From contig PFBV01000006.1 of assembly GCA_002778465.1 (NCBI GenBank), positions 1 to 38,092 of the forward strand: DNA of 38,092 bases, written 5' to 3'. Of the stretch, positions 27,146 to 37,958 are shown piece after piece. The notes under the pieces were generated by a model. The model made no database searches, had not been told where the DNA came from, and worked only from the letters and a program-made list of their open reading frames with translations. This DNA is from Candidatus Magasanikbacteria bacterium CG10_big_fil_rev_8_21_14_0_10_36_32. GTDB taxonomy: Bacteria > Patescibacteriota > Patescibacteriia > Magasanikbacterales > GWA2-37-8. Both the position numbers and the translations under genes were made by a program. Position 1 is the stretch's first letter. Each line of letters begins with the position of its first letter.

Positions 27146-27781
27146 TTATTCTGATTCTTGATTATTATTTTTTTTAATTTGTTCTGCAACTTTCAAATAA
27201 ACAGTCTGCAAATCTTCCGGAGACAATTTCGGCATAATCTGTAAAAAATCATTCATTACCGCTTGCCGATCGGTTAATTTCTGCTTTTTATAATAGTTAT
27301 CCTTAACTTCCAACAACCAATTAGCCAACCGTTGCGGTAATCGAACTTTTTTAATTTCTAGAATAAATTGTTGTTTTTTTGTTTCCACCATGACGGAACC
27401 ATAATTCAAAACATTTTGCAGAAAACCTTTTTTAATAACATAAATATCTTGAATGTCTAAATAATTAACCGTGGATATCGTTTCTTCAAAAATTTTAGGT
27501 CGGTCTATGTCTACAATTTTCTCCGTAGTCACCACCAAACAATTAAAATGGTAAAAAAACCATGTTCTGAAAATAATCACCAAACCAATCATGTAACTCA
27601 AACCTATCGCGACATAACCCCAAATTTCTTTAGTCAATAACCAAAATAAAAAAAATGAAGTAACTCCTAAAATCAAAAGTCCAAAAAAATATTTACACCA
27701 AATAAACAATGGGGTAGAGCGAATAATATCTACAATTTCCTCACCAACTCCTAAATTAAATTTTTTATTTATTAAACTCAT
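27146..27781 (-). CDS. PH domain-containing membrane protein (bPH2/YdbT-like)
   Basis: Two TMs then VVTTEKIVDIDRPKIFEETISTVNYLDIQDIYV. Confidence 0.65.
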   Translation of the reverse strand: MSLINKKFNLGVGEEIVDIIRSTPLFIWCKYFFGLLILGVTSFFLFWLLTKEIWGYVAIGLSYMIGLVIIFRTWFFYHFNCLVVTTEKIVDIDRPKIFEETISTVNYLDIQDIYVIKKGFLQNVLNYGSVMVETKKQQFILEIKKVRLPQRLANWLLEVKDNYYKKQKLTDRQAVMNDFLQIMPKLSPEDLQTVYLKVAEQIKKNNNQESE

Positions 27782-27783
27782 AA

Positions 27784-29103
27784 TTATGCGGTTAATAATT
27801 TGTCTAATTCCTCACGAGCTACCTTTCTGTCGTCCCAAGATATTTTTTGTCCGCCAGAAATAACGATACACGGCTCAGTGCCTTTGGCTGTAATAGCTAC
27901 CACATCACCGTTTCCGGCCAAATTAAAAGCTTTAGTAATCGCCTTACGGCGATCTATCTCAACAAATAAATCTTCGTTATCTTTTTTTCCAGCTTGTCGA
28001 ACTCCATCAGCAATCATTTGAGCAATGTCCCAAGGATCTTCGTCAAAACAATTAACATCGGTTACAACCACAATATCTGCTTCACGACCGGACAATTCAC
28101 CCATTTTAAAACGTTTTTGTTTATCTCGTCCTCCGCCATCAGATCCAATAATAGCTACTATTTTCTTCCCGGACAAAATTATCTGCCGTAAAGTTTTAAA
28201 CAAAGCGGATAAGCTTACCGGTTCGTGAGCATAATCAACCACCACTTTAAATTTTTGTCCTTGATCAATAAATTCCATCCTACCTTCAACGGTCTGTATA
28301 TTTTCCAAACCCGCAGCAATAGCTTCGTTGTTCACTTTTTGCGATTGTCCAACCGCAACAGCTGCCAATGCATTATAAACATTAAAATGTCCAACAAGAT
28401 TTATCTTGTTATTTTCTCCGTTAGCTAAAAATTCCGTACCAAATTCATCTGATTTAACAATTTTTCCTTCAACATTATTTTGTATATCTGTTTTGGTATT
28501 TTTCATCGTGTACACCCATTTTTCATCCGCCGAAAAATTCAAATAAAAATCCGAACTTGGATCATCAATATTGGCTATAATAATTTTATTAATATATTTT
28601 CCATTAATAATTTTATTCGGATATTTTTTTAAACCGGCAAAAATTTTACTCTTATCGTTTTTTAAATTTACAAACCCACCGTGCGCTTCCACATGTTCCG
28701 GAGACAAATTGGTAAATACCGCAATATCATACAATAAACCATAATGACGGTATTGCAATATTCCTTCAGACGAAGTTTCTACTACTGCATATTGACACCC
28801 GGCTTTAACCATTTGTTTTAGCATTTTTTGAATTTCGCCGCGTCCCAACATAGTCATTTTTCTTTCATTCAACCAGCGCTGTTCGCCAATTTGAAATTCA
28901 ACCGTACTTAATAAACCGACTTTGTGTCCGGCCGATTCTAAAACCGAAGCAATTAACCGACAAGTGGTGGACTTTCCCTTAGTACCCGTGACTCCAACAA
29001 CAATTAAACGTCGGGCTGGTCGTCCATAAAACCAATAAAAAAACCATGCCAACAACAGGTGCCCTAATTTTTTTATTTTTTTTATTAAACCGAGCATAAT
29101 CAT
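27784..29103 (-). CDS. murE: Mur ligase family protein, MurE-like
   Basis: GVTGTKGKSTTCRLIASVLESAGHKVG, FTNLSPEHVEAHG, VVDYAHEPVSLSALFKTLR, ITAKGTEPCIV. Confidence 0.85.
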   Translation of the reverse strand: MIMLGLIKKIKKLGHLLLAWFFYWFYGRPARRLIVVGVTGTKGKSTTCRLIASVLESAGHKVGLLSTVEFQIGEQRWLNERKMTMLGRGEIQKMLKQMVKAGCQYAVVETSSEGILQYRHYGLLYDIAVFTNLSPEHVEAHGGFVNLKNDKSKIFAGLKKYPNKIINGKYINKIIIANIDDPSSDFYLNFSADEKWVYTMKNTKTDIQNNVEGKIVKSDEFGTEFLANGENNKINLVGHFNVYNALAAVAVGQSQKVNNEAIAAGLENIQTVEGRMEFIDQGQKFKVVVDYAHEPVSLSALFKTLRQIILSGKKIVAIIGSDGGGRDKQKRFKMGELSGREADIVVVTDVNCFDEDPWDIAQMIADGVRQAGKKDNEDLFVEIDRRKAITKAFNLAGNGDVVAITAKGTEPCIVISGGQKISWDDRKVAREELDKLLTA

Positions 29104-29672
29104 TTTCTAATGCTTATCTCGTAATAAATCTGTTGAATTTTTCCCAAGGATTGTTTAGCCTGATCAAATTTCTGTCGATTATAGCCAGTCAGATTCATTT
29201 TAATCATTACACCAATAATTTCTTCCGCTTGCATCAAACACTGTTTAACGATATCAAATTTTCTTTCAGTCGCCGACTTAACAGCGTACCGAGCCAGCTC
29301 TCCCGGAACATCAGCTATGCCGCCAATATAAATATTTGGTTCAACATTTAAATCACCAATAGCACTTAATTTTTTATTTTTTAAACATTGTCTAAATAAA
29401 TAAGCTTCAACAAACTCTTCCAAACCGGCACGATAGGAGCCCTCATCAAACAAACTTTCATCTTTTTGATATTTTTTTTCTAATTTGCTAATAATATTTT
29501 CGGCTTCAGACAACAGCTTATCAGCTTCACCCTCAGAATCGCGCTGAAGGGCAAAAATCGCCTGTTTAGAGAGATGTTGAGCGTCACTCGCAAGTTTTAT
29601 CACATCACGCCTTTTTTCCGCATAATCAAGCAAAATTTGTTTTATTTTGGCAAAAAACTTTCTGTCTAACAT
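29100..29672 (-). CDS. Translin/TRAX family protein
   Basis: GLEEFVEAYLFRQCLKNKKL, IGGIADVPGELARYAVKSATERKFD, C-terminal YEISIRK resemble translin/TRAX; stop overlaps the murE start as ATGA. Confidence 0.8.
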   Translation of the reverse strand: MLDRKFFAKIKQILLDYAEKRRDVIKLASDAQHLSKQAIFALQRDSEGEADKLLSEAENIISKLEKKYQKDESLFDEGSYRAGLEEFVEAYLFRQCLKNKKLSAIGDLNVEPNIYIGGIADVPGELARYAVKSATERKFDIVKQCLMQAEEIIGVMIKMNLTGYNRQKFDQAKQSLGKIQQIYYEISIRK

Positions 29673-29712
29673 AAAAATTGAGTGATTTATCCACTTTTTT
29701 AAGAGTTAAGCC

Positions 29713-29741
29713 TTGATTTTTTTCTAAATATAGTGTATCAT
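29713..29741 (+). promoter_or_regulatory. Promoter of tRNA-Lys
   Basis: TTGATT - 17 nt - TATCAT. Confidence 0.6.
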
Positions 29742-29765
29742 TCAGCAAGTAAATTGTCTATTGCC

Positions 29766-29838
<73 letters not shown>

Positions 29839-29842
29839 CAAA

Positions 29843-29871
29843 ATAAAACTACCCTTTCTGGGTAGTTTTAT
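29843..29871. terminator. Terminator after tRNA-Lys
   Basis: ATAAAACTACCC TTTCT GGGTAGTTTTAT. Confidence 0.8.
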
Positions 29872-29964
29872 TGTTTATCAACAACAAACAAACTGTGATT
29901 TAATTTTGAATTTGGTTTGATTTTTTCAGTAATTTTTGATAGGATGAAAACCGTATTTCATAAT

Positions 29965-31146
29965 ATGAAAATATCTTTCTATACAATCGGCTGTAAACTT
30001 AATCAAGCCGAAACAGAAGAATTAAAAAAAACTTTGCAACAACAAGGTTTTTCAACCGTGCCATTTGGAAAAGAAGATGTTTGTGTAATCCGCGCCTGTG
30101 CGGTGACGTGTAACGCCAGTCAAACAACACGGGAAATCATACGCCAAGTTAAACGCCGCGGAACTTATACGATTACTGTAGGTTGTTTGGAAAATAAAAA
30201 TTTGCCAGAAATAAATTTTATTGCAAAAAATAACAATGAAATTATTCAACATCTGCAACAATTAAACAAAAAGTATTTATGTAAACCCAATAAAACTTTA
30301 GTGACAAAAAATACTTTATCAAAAAAAACAAGGGCTCTGATAAAAATCCAAACCGGCTGTAATTTTAATTGCGCTTACTGTGCCATACCCTCGTTTCGCG
30401 GACGCTCATCCAGTATTCCAAATGATGAAATTATAAACAAAATAAAAGAACTAGAAAAAGGAAAATACAAAGAAATTGTTTTAACAGGTGTTAATATATG
30501 TCAATATAATAACAACGGACTAAAACTACATACCTTGTTGAAAAAAATATTATTAAAAACTAACATTCCGCGTCTTCGTCTTGGTTCATTAGATCCACGG
30601 TTAATTTCTGACCAACTAATAAAAACATTAAAAAATGAACGGTTAATGCCTCATTGGCATTTATCTTTACAGTCCGGCTCAGATTCAACATTAAAAAGAA
30701 TGAATCGCGGATACAACACCAAACAATATTCAAAAATAATTGAAAAAATTAGAAAAATTAATCCTTTATTTTCTTTTACCACCGATATTATTGTTGGTTT
30801 TCCTGGTGAAACCGACAAAGAATTTAATGAAACTTGCGCTTTTGTCAAAAAAATCGGCTTCACTAAAATACATATCTTTCCTTATTCAATTCGTCCTAAC
30901 ACATTGGCAGAAACAATGAAAAATCATTTGCAAGACAAAATAAAAACTGAGCGTGTAAAAATTTTAACCGATTTAGCTCAAAAAACAGCCGACGAATACA
31001 GAAAAAAAATCATAGGATTAAAACGTCCAATATTATTTGAACAAAAAATAGCCAACCGATGGTATGGCTATTCTCCAGAATATTTACGCGTTGGTTATTG
31101 CTCTGTAAAAAATCTAAAAAACCAAATTAAAATAATAAAAATTTAA
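29965..31146 (+). CDS. mtaB: tRNA t6A37 methylthiotransferase MtaB-like (radical SAM)
   Basis: N-terminal FYTIGCKLNQAETE, radical SAM CNFNCAYCAIPSFRGRSSS; ORF open from 29917, ATG 29965 preferred. Confidence 0.87.
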   Translation: MKISFYTIGCKLNQAETEELKKTLQQQGFSTVPFGKEDVCVIRACAVTCNASQTTREIIRQVKRRGTYTITVGCLENKNLPEINFIAKNNNEIIQHLQQLNKKYLCKPNKTLVTKNTLSKKTRALIKIQTGCNFNCAYCAIPSFRGRSSSIPNDEIINKIKELEKGKYKEIVLTGVNICQYNNNGLKLHTLLKKILLKTNIPRLRLGSLDPRLISDQLIKTLKNERLMPHWHLSLQSGSDSTLKRMNRGYNTKQYSKIIEKIRKINPLFSFTTDIIVGFPGETDKEFNETCAFVKKIGFTKIHIFPYSIRPNTLAETMKNHLQDKIKTERVKILTDLAQKTADEYRKKIIGLKRPILFEQKIANRWYGYSPEYLRVGYCSVKNLKNQIKIIKI

Positions 31147-32219
31147 TACATTGCCAAGCGGTCAACCATTCTAACCATATCTTCCTCTGTGGCCGGAGGT
31201 AAAACCTCGCGCAACTTTTGCCCGAGTTTTTTTCTTTGTTCAGAATCAGCCATTAAATCTTTAGCTACTTGAGCCAATTTCAATCCCGTGTCCGCAACTT
31301 CTTCCAAAATAACTGCCGCATCACGATCAACTAAATATTTAACATTATCTTCCTGGTGTGAATCACTGATTGGTAACAAAACAGCGGCTTTTGATAATGA
31401 AGCCAACTCAGTAATAGTACCAAAACCGGCGCGGGCAATAACAATATCCGCTACAGCATAAGCATCTTTCATTTCTTCAGTAAAAAATTTATAAACCTGA
31501 TAGTTTTTAAATAATCCGGCGGCATACTCAGGTAATTTACTTGAACGCTCTCGCCCAACTAAATGTATGACATGCCAACTGTCCGGCCAGACAGACAAAG
31601 CTTCTAAAACCATCTTATTAATGTGAGCTGAACCAGTGCCACCACCTAAAGCAAAAATTACCGGCTCATCATCTTCAATTCCAAAACGTTTTTTAGACGC
31701 TTGAATATCAGCAACTTTTAAATTGCGGGTCGGATTACCTATCCACTCTGTTTTGTTTTTATCAAAAAAATTAACAGAATCTTGAATAGCTGTGGTAATT
31801 TGATTAGCTCCTCTCGCCATTAATTTATTAGCCAACCCGGGACGGATATCCTGCTGGTGAACCCACGACGGAATTCTCATTAACCAACCGGCCCAATGCA
31901 ACGGCACACTTACGAATCCACCGGCTGAAATCAATAAATCAGGCTTTTCATGATACAAAAAAACTACCGACTGCACAAAGGCGGCTAATATTCTAAAAAA
32001 ATCAACTATATTCCAAAAAGACAAATATCGACGAAATTTCCCAGCCGTAATTGTATAAAAAGGAATTTGCATCTTTTCCACCAATTCTTTTTCCGGACCA
32101 TCCTTAGTTCCAACCCAAACAAATTGCGCGTCTGGATTAACTTTTTGATAAGCGCCGGCTATTGCCAACAATGGCACTACCGGCCCCAAAGTTCCACCAC
32201 CGGATAAAACAATTTTCAT
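31143..32219 (-). CDS. murG: UDP-N-acetylglucosamine transferase MurG
   Basis: LSGGGTLGPVVPLLAIAGAY; FALGGGTGSAHINKMVLEAL; DIVIARAGFGTITELASLSKAAVLLPIS. Confidence 0.92.
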   Translation of the reverse strand: MKIVLSGGGTLGPVVPLLAIAGAYQKVNPDAQFVWVGTKDGPEKELVEKMQIPFYTITAGKFRRYLSFWNIVDFFRILAAFVQSVVFLYHEKPDLLISAGGFVSVPLHWAGWLMRIPSWVHQQDIRPGLANKLMARGANQITTAIQDSVNFFDKNKTEWIGNPTRNLKVADIQASKKRFGIEDDEPVIFALGGGTGSAHINKMVLEALSVWPDSWHVIHLVGRERSSKLPEYAAGLFKNYQVYKFFTEEMKDAYAVADIVIARAGFGTITELASLSKAAVLLPISDSHQEDNVKYLVDRDAAVILEEVADTGLKLAQVAKDLMADSEQRKKLGQKLREVLPPATEEDMVRMVDRLAMY

Positions 32220-32230
32220 AAGGATTTTTT

Positions 32231-33562
32231 TTAATAATCTTTAAGTTTGTCCACAATATTCATTTCTTTAATTTTTTCTAAAGCTTTTGCTTCAATTTGC
32301 CTAATGCGTTCGCGGGTAACCCCAAATTCTTGCCCTACTTCTTCTAAAGTATGCGTCACGCCATCGTTTAAACCAAAACGCATTTCAACGATTTTCTGTT
32401 CACGAGCAGCCAAATCTTTAATGGCCAACTTAACATAATCACGCAAAATTTGCAGACCAGCCACACGATCCGGTGAAAGATTTTTGACATCCTCAATAAA
32501 ATCTTGCAAAGAAGAATCGTCATCATCGTCTCCAACCGAAACCTCCAACGAAACTGTATCCTGAGAAATTTTAATAATATGATTAATTTTATCAACTTCT
32601 TCTCCCATTTCTGACGATAATTCTTCCGGAGTCGGATCGCGACCTAAATCTTGCAATAACCGACGCTGAACCTGTTGAAAACGATTAATTGTTTCAACCA
32701 TATGTACGGGAATACGAATAGTGCGCGATTGGTCGGCTAACGCCCTAGTTATTGCTTGTCTTATCCACCAAGTGGCATAGGTAGAAAATTTATAACCTTT
32801 TCTATAATCAAATTTTTTAACAGCTCTAAACAAACCGATATTTCCTTCCTGAATTAAATCAAGTAAAGTTAAACTTTTACCAACAAATTTTTTAGCAATA
32901 GATACTACCAAACGTAAATTAGCTTCAATAATCTTTTTTTCCGCCGCCTTGTCACCACGCTCTTTTCGTTTAGCCAAAGAAACCTCATCATCGGCAGATA
33001 ACAAAGGAATCTTGCCAATTTCACGCAAATACATCTGAATTGAATCGGAAGAAATTTGTCCCAAATCAAAAGGAATATCCATATCCGGCTGCGTACCTTG
33101 AAAATCTTTCATTACACCTTTTCTTTCGTCGCGATTGCCAAGCAAACCGGTTTGTCCTTCCAAAACAGACACCCCGTTTTTCTCCAACAAGTCAAGCAAT
33201 CCCTCATATAAATCCATATAACGTTCGGGGCGAGACATTAAACCAATCATTTCTACTTCTGTAATAAAACCGCGACTTCGTCCTTTGTTGACCAAATGGT
33301 AAATTTGTTCCTCGGTCGGTTCCGCAACATCTTCCAATTCCCATTGTGGCACTACTACTTGTTTTTTTGGCTTGATTGATTTTTTGACAACTGAAAAACG
33401 TTTTGCCGATTTTGGTTTAGCAACTTTTTTATTTTTTACAACTTTATTTTTCACCGGTTTTTTCTTTTTCAAAACTTTCACCGGTTTTTTCTTTTTCAAA
33501 ACTTTCACCGGTTTTTTTGCCGGACTAATTTTTTTCTTCTTAATTTTTGTTTTTTTAACCAT
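32231..33562 (-). CDS. sigA: Primary RNA polymerase sigma factor (RpoD/SigA)
   Basis: Regions 2-4: [86 protein letters not shown]; Lys-rich N-terminus. Confidence 0.95.
   Translation of the reverse strand: MVKKTKIKKKKISPAKKPVKVLKKKKPVKVLKKKKPVKNKVVKNKKVAKPKSAKRFSVVKKSIKPKKQVVVPQWELEDVAEPTEEQIYHLVNKGRSRGFITEVEMIGLMSRPERYMDLYEGLLDLLEKNGVSVLEGQTGLLGNRDERKGVMKDFQGTQPDMDIPFDLGQISSDSIQMYLREIGKIPLLSADDEVSLAKRKERGDKAAEKKIIEANLRLVVSIAKKFVGKSLTLLDLIQEGNIGLFRAVKKFDYRKGYKFSTYATWWIRQAITRALADQSRTIRIPVHMVETINRFQQVQRRLLQDLGRDPTPEELSSEMGEEVDKINHIIKISQDTVSLEVSVGDDDDDSSLQDFIEDVKNLSPDRVAGLQILRDYVKLAIKDLAAREQKIVEMRFGLNDGVTHTLEEVGQEFGVTRERIRQIEAKALEKIKEMNIVDKLKDY
33451..33515 (-). repeat. 27-bp in-phase tandem repeat in the sigA N-terminal tail
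   Basis: TCACCGGTTTTTTCTTTTTCAAAACTT recurs at 33451, 33478 and 33505 (partial), encoding repeated KPVKVLKKK. Confidence 0.85.
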
Positions 33563-33581
33563 ATCCCGTATATAAATAAAA

Positions 33582-35351
33582 TTAACTCAATTCCATTATT
33601 TTTTTTAAAATTGCATTTTGTTTATCTTTGTCTTGTTCCTTTTTTAATTGTTGATTTAATTCCTCTCTCTGATTTTTTATCCAATTTTTCTTAATATCCA
33701 ACAAAATCTTTCTTGCTTCCTTCTCCGCTTCCACCCGATTATAATCCGGATAATCACATTCAGCCTGCATCTGCAATATATCACGCCAATTTTCATTTTT
33801 GTCAGTCTTCAAAACAGGCAATTCCGCCGGATTGACCTTATCATTACTATTATATTGCTTTTGACAACTTTCGTAAAGCTCAAAAAACGGCGCCGACAAA
33901 AAATATTCTTTTTGTAATTCATGATTAATAGTATTAAAAATTTCTGGAAATTTAAGAATTAATGCCCAAAGCTTATTTAAATCCATGAATAATCTTCCCG
34001 TTGGCATTTCCACTGCCGTTTCCACTGCCGGTTTTTTAATTACAATTCCTTTAAAATTATTCTTTTTAATTTTAGCACTTGTCTCGCGCAAAGCTATCTC
34101 CTCAACTCCTAACCTGTCAGCTAATTTTTTAATCCATTCATCACGTTCAACAGAATGTGGAATTTTATTAATTTCAACCAATAAAATTTCAGCAACCGAT
34201 TGTTTTTTCTTGGGATTGGTCAAATCAGAACCAATCAAAGTTATCTCAAAATACCAATCCATAATTCCTTTAGCGTTTTCTACTGCATCAAACCAAACTT
34301 TCGGATTCTGTTTTAAACATTCGTCAGCGTCTTTGCCTTTATCTTTTGGGATTTGAATAACTTTTATATTCATTCCTTCTGTTAAAGCTACATCAATACC
34401 TCTTTTAGCTGCGGTTTGCCCAGCCATGTCGGCATCAAACGCCATTGCTACATTGGTGGTATATCTTTTTAATAAACGAATTTGACCCTCGGTTAAAGCC
34501 GTACCTGAAGCAGCTACCACATTAGTCATTCCAGCCTCATGACAAGCTATTACATCCATCTGACCCTCAACCACTATCGCTAAATCTTTGGCTTTTATCT
34601 CCGCTTTGGCTTTATTTAAACCATAAATCACTCGCGATTTATCGTAAACCATAGTTTGTGGAGTGTTAACATATTTTCCGCCGGAATTTTCTTTTTCCAC
34701 AAGAATCCGTCCGGTAAAACCAACTATGTTACCATACACATCGGCAATCGGAAACATTATCCGACCACGAAATCTATCATAATTGCTTTTTCTTTCAGCA
34801 TTTTTGATTACTAAACCTGATGCAATCAAATCATCAATACCAAAACCTTTTTTTATTAAATATTGTGTCAACAAATCCCATTGTTCAGGAATAAAACCGA
34901 TCTGCCAATCCTTAATTGTTTGCTCTTGTAATTTTCTTTTGTCCACAAGATATTCCCGCGCCATTTTCGCAGCTGGCATATCCATCAAAAAATTATGAAA
35001 AAAATATGCCGCCTTAGCATTAACTTCCAATAAGCGATTTTTTTGACTTTTACTAATTTCACTTTGATGACTGGTTTCAAGTTTTACTCCGGCTCGTTCG
35101 GCCAATATTTTCAACGCCTCAGCAAAATCTATTCCCTCCGTTTCCTGAATAAACGTAAAAATATCTCCACCCTTGCCACAACCGAAACAATGCCAAATCT
35201 GCTTTTCTTTATGAACCATGAATGATGGTGTTTTTTCGTGATGAAACGGACAATTTGCCCGCCAATTAGCACCGGCTTTTTTTAAAGGCAAATATTCCTG
35301 TAAAAGCTGGACAATATCAATCTTATCTTTAATTGTCTGAATATCGGACAT
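33582..35351 (-). CDS. dnaG: DNA primase DnaG
   Basis: [35 protein letters not shown] zinc domain; [34 protein letters not shown] and [15 protein letters not shown]. Confidence 0.95.
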   Translation of the reverse strand: MSDIQTIKDKIDIVQLLQEYLPLKKAGANWRANCPFHHEKTPSFMVHKEKQIWHCFGCGKGGDIFTFIQETEGIDFAEALKILAERAGVKLETSHQSEISKSQKNRLLEVNAKAAYFFHNFLMDMPAAKMAREYLVDKRKLQEQTIKDWQIGFIPEQWDLLTQYLIKKGFGIDDLIASGLVIKNAERKSNYDRFRGRIMFPIADVYGNIVGFTGRILVEKENSGGKYVNTPQTMVYDKSRVIYGLNKAKAEIKAKDLAIVVEGQMDVIACHEAGMTNVVAASGTALTEGQIRLLKRYTTNVAMAFDADMAGQTAAKRGIDVALTEGMNIKVIQIPKDKGKDADECLKQNPKVWFDAVENAKGIMDWYFEITLIGSDLTNPKKKQSVAEILLVEINKIPHSVERDEWIKKLADRLGVEEIALRETSAKIKKNNFKGIVIKKPAVETAVEMPTGRLFMDLNKLWALILKFPEIFNTINHELQKEYFLSAPFFELYESCQKQYNSNDKVNPAELPVLKTDKNENWRDILQMQAECDYPDYNRVEAEKEARKILLDIKKNWIKNQREELNQQLKKEQDKDKQNAILKKIMELS

Positions 35352-35461
35352 AAATTAAAATCAAAATTAAGGGATTTGACACAAATTCCCAATGTCAATA
35401 TTTTAACATCCTGCGCACGAAAAAGCAACCTGCTGCGTAGAAGTCAATTTTTTTATTTTTA

Positions 35462-36709
35462 CTACTCTCTTCTCAGCGCCTCAATTGGGTCTAAAGCAGC
35501 CGCCTTTTTGGCAGGATACACTCCAAATAACAAACCAATAAAAGCGGAAAAACCAACCGCTAAAATTATAGAAGCGATTGATATTGAATAAACCCACATA
35601 AACCCATAAGAAATTGCAATAAAATAAACCGCCAAAGCAAGAATTGCGCCCAATACGATACCTAACAATCCCCCGCCCAAAGTAAGCATTACAGCTTCAG
35701 TTAAAAATCCAAAAAGAATATCCTGTTTTTTTGCGCCAATAGCTTTTCGTAAACCAATTTCAAAAGTCCTCTCAGTTACCGAGACATACATTATGTTCAT
35801 AATACCAACTCCACCAACAATTAAAGAAATACAAACCAGCGCCACCAACAAAAAAGTAATCCCATCAACTACTGTACGCAACATAGCTATCGCTTCGTCC
35901 ATAGTATTAACAGCAAAATCATCCTTATTGGGATCGGTAATATTATGATTATCGCGGATAATCGCTTCCAAATCCGCCACTGTCTCTTTCAGTTTAGATC
36001 TATCTTTAACTTTCGCCACAATCTCCTGTAAATAATCAACACCTAAAATTCTTTTTTGCATTGTTTTTGTCGGTAATAAAACTATATTATCAAAATCCAT
36101 CCCCATCACCGCGCCTCGTTTAGCAATCACCCCTACCACCCGAAACGGTTTACTCTTGATATAAACAATCTTATCTATCGCATCATTTTCACCAAATAAT
36201 TTATCTTTAGCTACCGAACCCAAAACTGCCACCTGAGCCAAAGACTCTTCTTCTGATTTTGTAAATAACCGGCCGGTGGAAATTACTAATTTTTCCACTT
36301 CCTGCACATTATATCCTTCGCCCAAAAGTAAAGTGGTGTTTTTTTCACTTTGATATTTCACTACTGCCTGTCCAACAACCATGCCATAGGCGGCGGCAAT
36401 GTTTGGATGTTTCATAACTGATTTTAAATCTTTATCCCGCAGTGTTGTGATTTTTATGCCAGTTGCCTGTCCCATAGCATTTTCAGTACTTGTTTTCTTA
36501 ACAGAAGGAACTTTAACTTCCACAGTAACGGTATCCGCCGAAAAAATTTCTAATTGTCCTAAAATCATTCTATCTAATCCGCGACCAGCGGCCATAATAG
36601 TAATCACGATAGCAATGCCGATACTAATTCCAAGAATTGTCAAAATTGTGCGAGTTTTTTGAGCGCACAAAGATTTAAACGCAATTTTTAAACTTGTTTT
36701 AATTAACAT
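35462..36709 (-). CDS. ABC transporter permease, MacB/FtsX-like
   Basis: MacB-type core; GGVGIMNIMYVSVTERTFEIGLRKAIGAKKQDIL; C-terminal PAKKAAALDPIEALRRE. Confidence 0.88.
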   Translation of the reverse strand: MLIKTSLKIAFKSLCAQKTRTILTILGISIGIAIVITIMAAGRGLDRMILGQLEIFSADTVTVEVKVPSVKKTSTENAMGQATGIKITTLRDKDLKSVMKHPNIAAAYGMVVGQAVVKYQSEKNTTLLLGEGYNVQEVEKLVISTGRLFTKSEEESLAQVAVLGSVAKDKLFGENDAIDKIVYIKSKPFRVVGVIAKRGAVMGMDFDNIVLLPTKTMQKRILGVDYLQEIVAKVKDRSKLKETVADLEAIIRDNHNITDPNKDDFAVNTMDEAIAMLRTVVDGITFLLVALVCISLIVGGVGIMNIMYVSVTERTFEIGLRKAIGAKKQDILFGFLTEAVMLTLGGGLLGIVLGAILALAVYFIAISYGFMWVYSISIASIILAVGFSAFIGLLFGVYPAKKAAALDPIEALRRE

Positions 36710-36710
36710 A

Positions 36711-37949
36711 TTATTCGTATCTTAATGCTTCTATCGGATTCAGCCGACTAGCACGACGCGCCGGAACAATACCAAAAATTAAACCAATTCCAACTGAAAC
36801 AACACAGGATAATAAAATTGAAGATAAAGAAATTATTAATTTCCAATCATAACCTAAACCTTTGGCCACCTGCGCAACAAGGGTAGAAATAATAATTCCC
36901 AATAGTATTCCAATGATACCTCCAATGAGAGTTATCATTACTGTTTCTAATAAAAAATGAATTACAATATGATGATTTTTAGCACCAACAGCTTTACGCA
37001 AACCAATCTCACGAGTTCTTTCCTGTACAGCGGCTAACATAATATTCATAATGCCAATTCCGCCCACTACCAAAGCAATGGCAGCCACCGCGGCTAAAAA
37101 TAATTTTAAAGCGTCAGTAATTGAGGTGATAGCTTCAACACTTTGCGCCATTGAACGGACACTAAAATCATCATCTTCGGGATTGTCAATACCGTGTCTT
37201 TCCCGTAAAATCATTCTGATATATTCCATACCTACATCAATATTTTTTGCATCATCAACTTTCACGCGGGCTTGGCTTATATAATTAATGCCTAACAAAA
37301 GTTTTTGAGCCGTACTGATGGGTACAAAAATTTGATTGTCTTGATTTTGAAAACCAACCGTGCCACGTTCACGCATCACACCAATAATATTAAAATTTGT
37401 TTTCTTGATTTTAATTTGTTTGCCAATTGGATCAATATCCTGAAATAAATTTTTTACAACTTCACTGCCCAAAACTGCCACCCGCGCCATACTGCGTTCT
37501 TCTTCGGCGGTAAAAAATCGGCCAGCGGAAACTTGTGTATCTTCCACTGTTAATAAATCAGCGCTGGTACCAACAAAAGTAGTATCTGTTTTTTGGTCAC
37601 TCCAATTAACCGTATCTGTTCCTTTGACATAAACAGCGGCACCAACCAAATGAGGAAATTGTCCTCTCATTATTTCTCTGATATCATCATATTTTAATGA
37701 TGTAATTTCCACTCCCATAACTGAAGCCGGCGGTCCTTTATCATCTGATTGTCCTGGTAATACACCAATTAAATTTGAACCCATGCTTTTGACTTGATTT
37801 AAAATCAAACTTTGTGCACCAGCTCCGGCAGACATTATAATAATCACCGACATCACGCCAATAATAATTCCGAGCATAGTCAAAAACGACCGGATTTTAT
37901 TTCGGCCAATAATATGCCAAACGTTATGAATACTTTTAAAAATATTCAT
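36711..37949 (-). CDS. ABC transporter permease, MacB/FtsX-like (paralog of 35462 gene)
   Basis: GGIGIMNIMLAAVQERTREIGLRKAVGAKNHHIV; C-terminal PARRASRLNPIEALRYE. Confidence 0.88.
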   Translation of the reverse strand: MNIFKSIHNVWHIIGRNKIRSFLTMLGIIIGVMSVIIIMSAGAGAQSLILNQVKSMGSNLIGVLPGQSDDKGPPASVMGVEITSLKYDDIREIMRGQFPHLVGAAVYVKGTDTVNWSDQKTDTTFVGTSADLLTVEDTQVSAGRFFTAEEERSMARVAVLGSEVVKNLFQDIDPIGKQIKIKKTNFNIIGVMRERGTVGFQNQDNQIFVPISTAQKLLLGINYISQARVKVDDAKNIDVGMEYIRMILRERHGIDNPEDDDFSVRSMAQSVEAITSITDALKLFLAAVAAIALVVGGIGIMNIMLAAVQERTREIGLRKAVGAKNHHIVIHFLLETVMITLIGGIIGILLGIIISTLVAQVAKGLGYDWKLIISLSSILLSCVVSVGIGLIFGIVPARRASRLNPIEALRYE

Positions 37950-37958
37950 GATTTGATT

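Noticed and set aside
35462-37949. Recent duplication of the two MacB-like permeases
   Set aside because: They share fold and motifs but have clearly diverged; adjacent paralogous permeases are common in this transporter class.
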